A DNA stretch of 42,145 bases from Ignavibacteria bacterium (GTDB lineage Bacteria; Bacteroidota; Ignavibacteria; Kapaibacteriales; UBA961), in the NCBI GenBank assembly GCA_947491315.1, contig CANLII010000021.1:1-42145 (forward strand), written 5' to 3'. Position numbers and translations under genes: made by a program. The stretch's first letter is position 1, and each line of letters opens with the position of its first letter. This document shows, one piece after another, positions 35,223-42,145 of this stretch. The notes under the pieces are model-generated. The model was not told the DNA's origin. It did no database searches and worked only from the letters and a program-made list of their open reading frames with translations.

Positions 35223-36140
35223 ATGACTTCACTCTTCAAAGAAATATCGAATCTTGCCACCGAGCAAAGAAATCAACGATCGAAAGACATCGATCTCATG
35301 AACACTTCTGAAATACTCGAGCTCATCAATAGCGAAGATGCAATGGTTGCATTGGCAATCAAAGATGAACTAGAACATATTACCGAAGCGGTTGATATCA
35401 TCACCAAACAATTCAAAATTGGTGGTAGATTATTCTATATTGGTGCAGGAACAAGCGGAAGACTCGGCATCGTTGATGCATCGGAATGTCCTCCGACATT
35501 TGGCACCGATCCGGAGATGGTACAAGGCATTATCGCGGGCGGAGAACAAGCAATGTTCAAAGCACAAGAAGGTGCGGAAGATTCTCCCGAATATGGTGCG
35601 CAAGCTTTGCTGGACTATCATGTGAATCAGAATGATGTCATTTGTGGAATCGCAGCATCAGGAAGAACGCCATTTGTGAGAGGTGCATTGGAAAAAGCAA
35701 GAAGCATAGGATGCCATACCATTCTGGTGACCACGAATTCAAGGGAACAACTTGATGCTATCGGGGTTGAAGCTGAAATTGTGATTGCGCCAAATGTTGG
35801 ACCCGAAGTCATCGCCGGCTCAACACGCATGAAAAGTGGAACGGCTCAAAAAATGGTACTGAATATGCTCACAACCGCATCCATGATCAGACTCGGCAAA
35901 AGTTATGGAAATATCATGGTGGATCTACAATTGACAAATGCGAAATTGCGTGAAAGAGCAAAACGCATCATCATGGAAATAGCGGATGTGGACTATGATA
36001 AAGCAGGTGAAGTTCTTGAGATTGCGCAAGGTCATGTGAAGACCGCACTCATGATGATACTCACCGATATCGATGCTCAAACCGCAAGAGAAAAATTGCA
36101 AGATGCAGACGGATTTATAAAAACTGCCCTACAAGGATGA
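35223..36140 (+). CDS. murQ: N-acetylmuramic acid 6-phosphate etherase
   Basis: MurQ cleaves the lactyl ether of MurNAc-6-phosphate, giving GlcNAc-6-phosphate and lactate in peptidoglycan recycling. The 305-residue protein has DIDLMNTSEILELIN, the SIS-domain segment FYIGAGTSGRLGIVDASECP with the catalytic Glu, EGAEDSPEYGAQAL with the second Glu, GIAASGRTPFVRGAL and GSTRMKSGTAQKMVLNM. The family's usual length. With the NagZ-like GH3 at 26782 it covers two steps of muropeptide salvage; AnmK or a MurNAc transporter is not in the window. Confidence 0.96.
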   Translation: MTSLFKEISNLATEQRNQRSKDIDLMNTSEILELINSEDAMVALAIKDELEHITEAVDIITKQFKIGGRLFYIGAGTSGRLGIVDASECPPTFGTDPEMVQGIIAGGEQAMFKAQEGAEDSPEYGAQALLDYHVNQNDVICGIAASGRTPFVRGALEKARSIGCHTILVTTNSREQLDAIGVEAEIVIAPNVGPEVIAGSTRMKSGTAQKMVLNMLTTASMIRLGKSYGNIMVDLQLTNAKLRERAKRIIMEIADVDYDKAGEVLEIAQGHVKTALMMILTDIDAQTAREKLQDADGFIKTALQG

Positions 36141-36144
36141 TATC

Positions 36145-37662
36145 GTGAAAAAGAAAGAACATGCACCGAAAACAGAACAATTGCGCAATGCTGTGAAAAC
36201 GCATCGATTGGAACATCTTCATCAAAACACGAAGATTCTGTGTACGATGGGTCCGGCAATAGCATCGCAAAACAAAATCATTGAATTGGTTTTGGCCGGT
36301 GCAAATGGGTTCAGACTCAATATGTCACATGGATCACATGAAGTGCATCTCGAGAATATCAATATCATTCGTTCTGCTGAAAAAAAACTAGGCATATTTC
36401 TTCCAATCGTTGCCGATTTACAAGGTCCGAAAATCAGAGTTGCAGATCTTAAAGATACAGTGATAGATCTTGAAACAGGAGCAAGCTTTGCGATTGCTGA
36501 TAGTCAGAAAGTAAAAAAATCAGGTTTGAAGATTCCTGATAAATTCATTCCTGTTGAATATCCTGAAATCGCTCAAGATGTGAAGAAAGGTGATGTTATG
36601 CTGTTCGATGATGGACTCATGAAAGTGACAGTCACATCGGTGAAAGCTCCATTTGTGCATGTAACAGTATTGAATGGCGGTATTCTGAAGTCGCGCAAAG
36701 GAATCAATCTTCCGAATGTGAAAGTGAGTCAACCTTCTATGTCTGACAAAGATAAGCGCGATGTGAAATTCGCTGTTGAACAAGGCGTGGATTATGTGGC
36801 ATTGTCATTTGTGAGAAAATCCGAAGATATTCTTCATATCAAAAAAGTGATTGCTAAACTTGGTGGAAAGCAGTGGGTGATTGCAAAGATTGAAAAACCC
36901 GAAGCCGTTACTAATATCGATTCCATAGTTCAAGTTTCTGATGTTATCATGGTTGCTCGTGGTGATCTCGGCGTGGAAATTCCTGCGGCGGAAGTTCCAA
37001 CGGTGCAGAAGAATATCATTACAGTGTGCAATCGTTATGCAAAACCCGTCATCACAGCAACGCAAATGCTCGAATCAATGATCAATAATCCGAGACCAAC
37101 AAGAGCCGAAGCGAGTGATGTGGCAAATGCCGTTTTGGATGGTACCGATGTGGTGATGCTTTCCGCAGAAACAAGCGTTGGTGCATTCCCGGTGGAAGCC
37201 GTGAGTTATATGCGCACAATTTGCAGCGAGGCGGAATCCCATTATAAACAAGATGATATGCGGATCAGAAGAAGAACATTGGGCTTGCCGAGAAAAGAAC
37301 ACAATACGGATTTGATCGCAACAGCCGCGGCGACGATTGCTGAGAATCAAGATATTTCCGGTATTTCTACATTGAGTTTATCCGGTGAAACAGCATTGCT
37401 GATTTCAAATAGAAGACCCAATACTCCCATCATCGCAATGACTGAATTTGCCGAGATCGCAAGAAGAACCGGACTATTCTGGGGAGTTACTGGCGTTTTA
37501 ATCGATAAAGTCGGTGGTACGGACTTCACGGTTGAACACATGAAACAATTCTTGAAGAAAGAACAATTTTTCAAGTCTGGTGAATCAGTTGTGATCACCA
37601 TCGGTCGACCCCTCGTGGCGCGCTCCAGAACAAATATGTTGACGATTGAACAGATACCGTGA
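36145..37662 (+). CDS. pyk: Pyruvate kinase
   Basis: Pyruvate kinase makes pyruvate and ATP from phosphoenolpyruvate. The start is GTG at 36145 with AAGGA about 7 bases upstream. After an N-terminal extension of ~28 residues come TKILCTMGPA, FRLNMSHGSHEVH, ADLQGPKIR, the B domain (about 100-200), VIAKIEKPEAV, VARGDLGVEIP and TATQMLESMINNPRPTRAE. The 505-residue length is slightly above normal because of the extension. The C-terminal domain is present (ISTLSLSGETALLISNRRP). The stop overlaps the porin-like gene start (GTGA). Confidence 0.96.
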   Translation: MKKKEHAPKTEQLRNAVKTHRLEHLHQNTKILCTMGPAIASQNKIIELVLAGANGFRLNMSHGSHEVHLENINIIRSAEKKLGIFLPIVADLQGPKIRVADLKDTVIDLETGASFAIADSQKVKKSGLKIPDKFIPVEYPEIAQDVKKGDVMLFDDGLMKVTVTSVKAPFVHVTVLNGGILKSRKGINLPNVKVSQPSMSDKDKRDVKFAVEQGVDYVALSFVRKSEDILHIKKVIAKLGGKQWVIAKIEKPEAVTNIDSIVQVSDVIMVARGDLGVEIPAAEVPTVQKNIITVCNRYAKPVITATQMLESMINNPRPTRAEASDVANAVLDGTDVVMLSAETSVGAFPVEAVSYMRTICSEAESHYKQDDMRIRRRTLGLPRKEHNTDLIATAAATIAENQDISGISTLSLSGETALLISNRRPNTPIIAMTEFAEIARRTGLFWGVTGVLIDKVGGTDFTVEHMKQFLKKEQFFKSGESVVITIGRPLVARSRTNMLTIEQIP

Positions 37663-38705
37663 AATTGAGAATGAGCAGTTTTGCATTATTGATCATATAT
37701 TTCCTGAGTATCAATACACCGGAAATATGTGGTAGTGATGCAGGTATAAAAATAACCACTTCGCTTCATGGAGAGGCATATCTTCAATACTCATTCAGAA
37801 AGGATAGTGAAAGATTGCCTGAATATATGGTGTCTCAAGTGGATTTCAATTCACCTGCAGTAAATCTTCTATTGGGAAAAATCGCCTTTGATGCAACATC
37901 TTGGAAAGGGGAATTTTCCATGATGTCCGGCACATATTCTCGCGATAATCTGGCTCATGAAATTGGAATATTGAAAAATATCAATTCCATGTGGTTATCC
38001 TATGCGCCTTCTGAAACTATGGACATTCTTGCCGGTATATATTCATCTCATATAGGAGTTGAATCTCCGATTGGAAAGGAATGTTTGGTCCCCACGCGAA
38101 GCATCGTCGCTGATAATTCTCCTTACTATGAATCAGGAATACGCATTCGACATCAAGCGAATAATGCAACATATGCCATACATCTTCTTAATGGTTGGCA
38201 AAGAAGCAGTATTGATTCCTTGGGTATTCTGCCCGCAATTGGTTATGAGTATAGTGCAAATACCGAACAATTGAATTATCGCTTTTCAGGATTCATAGGT
38301 AAGATAAGTCATGATACATCGGATGGAATACGATATTATCAACATCTCGGTGCTACTTATCAAATTGATCCGAATTTCATTGTATCTGCAAGCTTGGATA
38401 TTGGAATGCAACAAAAGAAGGAAATCCAAGCATGGATATTTGCTCCGCTAATTATGGGACAATGGAGTTTGAATGAGTCATTAAAAGCACATGGAAGATT
38501 GGAATATTATCATGATCCTGAAGGAATGATCATAAGTTCATTAAGTGGATTATCAGGGTTCGGTTATTCCATGGGAATTGATTGGTCATATTCCAATGTA
38601 ATCCTCTTCCGCGCTGAATGGCGACAGATTCATGCAATGCGTGATAATCAAGATGTGAATATCATGGGCATTCACGCTCAATGGGCAATCATGAATGAAT
38701 TATGA
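37659..38705 (+). CDS. Outer-membrane beta-barrel (porin-like) protein
   Basis: The product starts with a Sec signal (MKLRMSSFALLIIYFLSI) and then shows alternating polar and aromatic beta strands throughout, with no long hydrophobic helix. MWLSYAPSETMDILAGIYSS, YESGIRIRHQANNATYAIHL and LLNGWQR resemble the OmpL-like barrel family found in Bacteroidota (bbp2 type). 348 residues suit a barrel of roughly 14-16 strands. Its solute is unknown. GTG at 37659 overlaps the pyk stop by 4 bases; ATG 37671 is an alternative start. It ends 2 bases before the convergent DUF2723 gene. Confidence 0.78.
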   Translation: MKLRMSSFALLIIYFLSINTPEICGSDAGIKITTSLHGEAYLQYSFRKDSERLPEYMVSQVDFNSPAVNLLLGKIAFDATSWKGEFSMMSGTYSRDNLAHEIGILKNINSMWLSYAPSETMDILAGIYSSHIGVESPIGKECLVPTRSIVADNSPYYESGIRIRHQANNATYAIHLLNGWQRSSIDSLGILPAIGYEYSANTEQLNYRFSGFIGKISHDTSDGIRYYQHLGATYQIDPNFIVSASLDIGMQQKKEIQAWIFAPLIMGQWSLNESLKAHGRLEYYHDPEGMIISSLSGLSGFGYSMGIDWSYSNVILFRAEWRQIHAMRDNQDVNIMGIHAQWAIMNEL

Positions 38706-38707
38706 CA

Positions 38708-40576
38708 TCATCGTTGCGGACCATTCGGTGAACTGATGATTGCTTGTCTCAATTCACGCAATGTTGGATTGTCTGATTGCACTCTCTCGGCGATATTCAA
38801 ATATGCATTCGCCTCTGCAGATCTTCCCGTCATCCATGCATATTGAGCGAGATTTAATAGTTCATTTGCAGTGGTGGTTGAGAGTCCTTCATATAAATGA
38901 CCCGATTTACCACGTATCGAATTGATCAATGGATCGAATGATGTCTTGAGTAATGGCAGAGGTAATTCAGGTAAGCCAGATGGTGGTGAATTCATGATCC
39001 GAAATGACAATCCTTGGGGAATCTTCGCATAAGATTGGGCAATACTCACTTCACTTTGCAATACTTCCGAAGTAATAAAGACGGGTCTGCGATAAGCGAG
39101 CGATGTATCAATCATCGCATTGATCACATTCACATATCGCTTTTGAAGAATCTCTGCTGAATATTGTCCTCCCTGCTCAAATACCTGCAATTCTGTCAGG
39201 AATTCATTCATCTGCGAATCCACTTTCGCAAGAAAAGGATATTGTCTTTTGAGCTGTGATGGATACCAAGTTCTTCGCAATAATTCCTTCTCAATCATGA
39301 TGATGTCTGGTCTGTAATTCTCCACGATCTGCTTATACATAAAGCCCGAACAGAGATAATCCCACTGTGATGATATAATAACAGAATTTTTCGGCAGCGG
39401 ATCAATCACGAGTGAGATATATGAAGGAACCGCATAATCTTCATGCTTATTATTCTCAGCATAATTTAGCGTGAGATTGAGCAGCGGCAGAAATGGAAGA
39501 ACATATAATAAGGGTGTATGCTTCATCAAAGCAAGTAAACCCAATGCGGCAAAGATGAAGACAGGAATGAAACCCGAAAGAAAATATGTTTCAATATCAT
39601 GGATGCCATAATTGAGGGCATAGACAAGATTACCTATGATGAGTGCAATAAGAAATAAAGAGAGAATCTTGCTTTTCTTGAAGGATATATATATCCCATA
39701 GATCATTGGAATAAGTACAATCCAGGATGTCATTTCAGTAAGTGCATTCCAGTATTTCGGAAAATTCTCTTTTGTCGTTCCCTCATTGAACATCCATACT
39801 TGATATTGTTTGCCAAATGCATGATAAGCGAATGCATCCCAATTGCGATGCACTTCGCCCCAATTCACTATTGGATACTGAGCGCTTCGAAGTGGAAGAT
39901 ATATCCACACTAATAATCCCAGTACAAACCACGGAATGAGGGGAAGCAGACCACGCAATGCACCTGTTGAATAAGTGAATGTCTTTCGTTTCCAATTCAC
40001 GAAATACCCCAAAATCATTGCAGGCGCAAGTAGAATTGTTGTGCCATGATTCGTGAACGATAATCCAATCAGAAATGACCACACAAGCAAATATTTTGAC
40101 ATCCCTCCATGCTTCATTGCTTTCAGGAAATACAAGATGATCAGCATCATGAGGAATAATTGAAGTGAATAGACTTCAAGCGCGGTGCCTTGCGACCACA
40201 CAGTCGAACCAAAACCAAACATCAATGCAATGGATGTTGAAATAATTGCTTTATGTGTGGAATCTCCTTCAAACATTTCGAGTATTTCATTGAGAATCAG
40301 AGAGAATACACCTACTGACATTGCAGTGAAAATCCCTGCAAGAAGATTCAAATCATAGACTGTTGAAAATGGCGAGATGAGTGACCACACATGCGCGATG
40401 ATTGTATAGAGCGGATATCCCGTTGGATGTGCTATTCCCAATACATGCGCAGCTGCAGCTAATTCACCTGAATCAGTGAAGCCGAGATCAGGCATCATCG
40501 TGAGGAAATAGACAATGAATGTCAGAAAGAAAATGGCAAAAACACGCCATATTGGGGAAAGGAAAAGAGCAATCAT
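38708..40576 (-). CDS. DUF2723 (TMEM260-like) multi-spanning membrane protein
   Basis: A 622-residue membrane protein. The N-terminal half holds about ten hydrophobic helices, beginning with VFAIFFLTFIVYFLTMMPDL; the first loop carries the family signature DSGELAAAAHVLGIAHPTGY. The C-terminal ~220 residues are soluble (SLVIDPLPKNSVIISSQWDY, then a TPR-like helical end). DUF2723 proteins are distant GT-C glycosyltransferases, related to protein O-mannosyltransferases, typical of Bacteroidota; the substrate is unknown. The ATG at 40576 lies 9 bases after the folP stop; a TTG at 40588 is in frame but less likely. Confidence 0.9.
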   Translation of the reverse strand: MIALFLSPIWRVFAIFFLTFIVYFLTMMPDLGFTDSGELAAAAHVLGIAHPTGYPLYTIIAHVWSLISPFSTVYDLNLLAGIFTAMSVGVFSLILNEILEMFEGDSTHKAIISTSIALMFGFGSTVWSQGTALEVYSLQLFLMMLIILYFLKAMKHGGMSKYLLVWSFLIGLSFTNHGTTILLAPAMILGYFVNWKRKTFTYSTGALRGLLPLIPWFVLGLLVWIYLPLRSAQYPIVNWGEVHRNWDAFAYHAFGKQYQVWMFNEGTTKENFPKYWNALTEMTSWIVLIPMIYGIYISFKKSKILSLFLIALIIGNLVYALNYGIHDIETYFLSGFIPVFIFAALGLLALMKHTPLLYVLPFLPLLNLTLNYAENNKHEDYAVPSYISLVIDPLPKNSVIISSQWDYLCSGFMYKQIVENYRPDIIMIEKELLRRTWYPSQLKRQYPFLAKVDSQMNEFLTELQVFEQGGQYSAEILQKRYVNVINAMIDTSLAYRRPVFITSEVLQSEVSIAQSYAKIPQGLSFRIMNSPPSGLPELPLPLLKTSFDPLINSIRGKSGHLYEGLSTTTANELLNLAQYAWMTGRSAEANAYLNIAERVQSDNPTLRELRQAIISSPNGPQR

Positions 40577-40584
40577 GATGAATC

Positions 40585-41385
40585 TCAATTGTTCAATCGT
40601 GCATACAATGTTCTTGTCATTTGTGCCATTGCCACATCATGCACGCGAATGATTGAGCAATGTTTATTCAGCAATAAGGCATGTAAAAGATGCGTAGGAA
40701 TATCCCGCTCAGCCGGATTTGTAATATCCAAACTTTCTCCGATGAATGATTTTCTGGAAATACCCAAAAGCATCGGATAACCGATTTCATGAAATTCATG
40801 GAGTGAGCGCAGCAATTCCCAATTATGCTCTATTGTTTTACCAAAACCAATACCGACATCAATGATAAGTTTCTCAGCTCCATGCTCTTTTGCCAATGCG
40901 CATCGTTCCATGAGATGTACCTTGACTTCTTCAACAATATCATCATAAGTTGGATTCTGCTGCATGGTCGCTGATATGCCCTTGCGATGCATGATGATAA
41001 GTGGTACATCATACTTGGCGGCAATGATCGCAAGTTCGGGTCCATTATCCAAACCTGAGATATCATTGATGATATGTGCTCCGGCTTTGATTGCAGATTC
41101 AGCAACTTCCGGCTTTGTGGTATCAATTGAGATTGTGATTTCAGGATGTATTTCATGCAAACCTTGAATCACAGGAATCGTACGATTGATCTCTTCATCA
41201 ATAGAAATAATATCCGCACCCGGTCTTGTGCTTTCTCCACCGATATCAATGATGTCTGCACCTTGTTCAATCAATCTGCAAGCATGTGCTATGGCAGATT
41301 GATGTTCGGTATAGAGTCCACCATCAGAAAATGAATCAGGAGTGACATTGATAATACCCATGATTGCCGGAAATGTATAATTCAT
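40585..41385 (-). CDS. folP: Dihydropteroate synthase
   Basis: DHPS joins p-aminobenzoate to the pterin diphosphate in folate synthesis and is the sulfonamide target. Signatures are MGIINVTPDSFSDGG, IIDIGGESTRPGA, SIDTTKPEVAESAIKAGA, HIINDISG, IIMHRKG (MHMKG in many others), IIDVGIGFGK, LLGISRKSFIG and RVHDVAMAQ. From ATG 41385 it is 266 residues; the ATG forms an ATGA overlap with the lipoprotein stop, and GGAGAT lies 7 bases before it. A TTG at 41409 would overlap more and is unlikely. Confidence 0.97.
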   Translation of the reverse strand: MNYTFPAIMGIINVTPDSFSDGGLYTEHQSAIAHACRLIEQGADIIDIGGESTRPGADIISIDEEINRTIPVIQGLHEIHPEITISIDTTKPEVAESAIKAGAHIINDISGLDNGPELAIIAAKYDVPLIIMHRKGISATMQQNPTYDDIVEEVKVHLMERCALAKEHGAEKLIIDVGIGFGKTIEHNWELLRSLHEFHEIGYPMLLGISRKSFIGESLDITNPAERDIPTHLLHALLLNKHCSIIRVHDVAMAQMTRTLYARLNN

Positions 41386-41783
41386 TCTTTGATCTCCGAA
41401 ATGAACCAAGATTTGTCTGATTTCAATAGGGAGAAAGTAAAGGTATGTAGATAATTGAATGAACAGCGAATGTCATATGCATTGGCATTGAGTGTATCTG
41501 TTGTGAAATATGCAATGTCTGTACCCTTGATTGTATGCGCTATCCTCTCCAATTGCGGAAATGTAGCATGTCGATCTTTGGCAATCATATGAGTACCACT
41601 TTTTTGAATGAGTAATTCCGAAGCGCCAATCAGATTAGCGCTATCTAGTTCTGCCTTGAATAAATACACAGTGCCGATTGCATTCTCCTGAGTTGAATTA
41701 ATGATGCCGGAATTTCCTGAACCAATTTTGAAAAGTTCGCAGGAAGCCATGAAAAACAGTGATATGATTAAGAGATATTTCAT
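41382..41783 (-). CDS. Hypothetical lipoprotein (133 residues)
   Basis: The N-terminus MKYLLIISLFFMASC is a lipoprotein signal with lipobox MASC. The mature part (about 118 residues) has a pattern of helix then strands (LIGASELLIQKSGTHMIAKD, DIAYFTTDTLNANAYD, SWFISEIKE), which could be a small NTF2/cystatin-like fold, as in DUF4878-type lipoproteins, but I cannot assign it. It overlaps the upstream hydrolase gene and the downstream folP gene by four bases each, so the three are translationally coupled. Confidence 0.8.
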   Translation of the reverse strand: MKYLLIISLFFMASCELFKIGSGNSGIINSTQENAIGTVYLFKAELDSANLIGASELLIQKSGTHMIAKDRHATFPQLERIAHTIKGTDIAYFTTDTLNANAYDIRCSFNYLHTFTFSLLKSDKSWFISEIKE

Positions 41784-42145
41784 GTTGAAAAGAATGCAGT
41801 GGTTGTATCAATTGCATCACGCAAAGATGATGTCATTTCAGTGAAAGGATGCGTGCATCCGAAAATATGCCCTGCCTGCGGAATAGAATGCATGTGCGCA
41901 GAGTGTGATTTCTCTTGCAATGCATGTGCTTCTCGGATCGGTACTGTCATATCTTGTTCCGCATGCACAATTAGTATATCGGCCGACACTTCGGTGATTG
42001 CACGCAATGGTGAATATTCGTCACTATGGAATTCCAAGTCGCTGATATAGGTATAATTCATCGCAATGACTTTCCCATCTTCTGTTTCATCGATGGGAAA
42101 TGTACCAGTTTCAGACCAGAGTTTCTTTTGTCTCTCGGTGAATCT
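41780..42145 (-). CDS. Alpha/beta hydrolase, partial (C-terminal part)
   Basis: The frame is open to the right edge; the visible 121 residues are the C-terminal end of a serine hydrolase of the alpha/beta fold. DILIVHAEQDMTVPIREAHAL holds the triad Asp and PQAGHIFGCTHPF the triad His. The nucleophile Ser lies outside the window. The stop overlaps the lipoprotein start (ATGA). Esterase, lipase or peptidase activity cannot be distinguished. Confidence 0.85.
   Translation of the reverse strand, partial: RFTERQKKLWSETGTFPIDETEDGKVIAMNYTYISDLEFHSDEYSPLRAITEVSADILIVHAEQDMTVPIREAHALQEKSHSAHMHSIPQAGHIFGCTHPFTEMTSSLRDAIDTTTAFFST

Noticed and set aside
36380-36387. A8 run in the pyruvate kinase gene, and a similar A8 in the class V aminotransferase gene near 12938-12945, as slippage sites
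   Set aside because: They lie inside catalytic domains where truncation would only destroy the enzyme; they are compatible with chance in AT-rich DNA.
1-42145. CRISPR arrays, insertion sequences, rRNA genes, riboswitches
   Set aside because: I found no regularly spaced repeats, transposase motifs, rRNA segments or conserved riboswitch cores in the intergenic regions, all of which are short.

Overview
The window reads as an ordinary but gene-dense chromosomal segment of a Gram-negative bacterium of the Bacteroidota/Chlorobiota (FCB) group. The evidence for this placement is: several genes preceded by the Bacteroidota-type -7 box (TATCTTTG, TATTTTTG and variants of TAnnTTTG) at the right distance; a DUF2723 (TMEM260-like) membrane protein; a YbeY with Asp in place of the third metal-binding His; Sec and lipobox signals; an outer-membrane barrel; and a heptose kinase for LPS. 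An Ignavibacteria- or Kapabacteria-like member is my best guess, but this is inference. No mobile element, CRISPR array, rRNA or phage gene was found. No gene-free stretch exceeds about 210 bases.

Layout. 1-5059 (minus): a partial hypothetical gene at the left edge, then a SNF2 helicase translationally coupled to a 609-residue unknown partner. 5116-7082: a small unknown, queE and the heptose kinase rfaE1/hldE. 7291-8699 (plus): an unknown gene, ybeY, a Smg/DUF494 gene and tRNA-Arg(CCT). 8708-9706 (minus): obg. 9837-11971 (plus): a lone PaaB-like gene followed after 2 bases by dnaX, whose reading frame carries a nine-A run with stop codons close behind in both shifted frames, suggesting programmed tau/gamma production. 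12070-14065 (minus): a class V aminotransferase and a DUF1801 protein. 14157-18294 (plus): MarR regulator, pirin, YceI, a terminator, then aldehyde dehydrogenase, muconolactone-isomerase-like protein and folA. 18287-33384 is a long minus-strand run: acyl-CoA carboxylase beta, WG-repeat lipoprotein, rhomboid protease, arfB, CrtI-type desaturase, GH3 (NagZ-like), RsmB-like methyltransferase, purH, MsbA-like ABC transporter, leuS and a LolC/E-like permease. 33529-38705 (plus): xerC/D, an SDR, murQ, pyruvate kinase and a porin-like barrel. 38708-42145 (minus): partial alpha/beta hydrolase, lipoprotein, folP and the DUF2723 protein.

The content is mainly housekeeping: replication (dnaX), ribosome maturation and rescue (ybeY, obg, rsmB-like, arfB), translation (leuS, tRNA), folate and purine synthesis (folA, folP, purH), envelope work (rfaE1, ABC exporter, Lol-like permease, NagZ-like/MurQ muropeptide recycling) and central metabolism. 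Many genes overlap by 1-11 bases or lie within a few bases of each other, so translational coupling is widespread. The observations most worth following are the dnaX A9 run, the orphan PaaB gene joined to dnaX, the unknown SNF2 partner protein, and the MarR operator.
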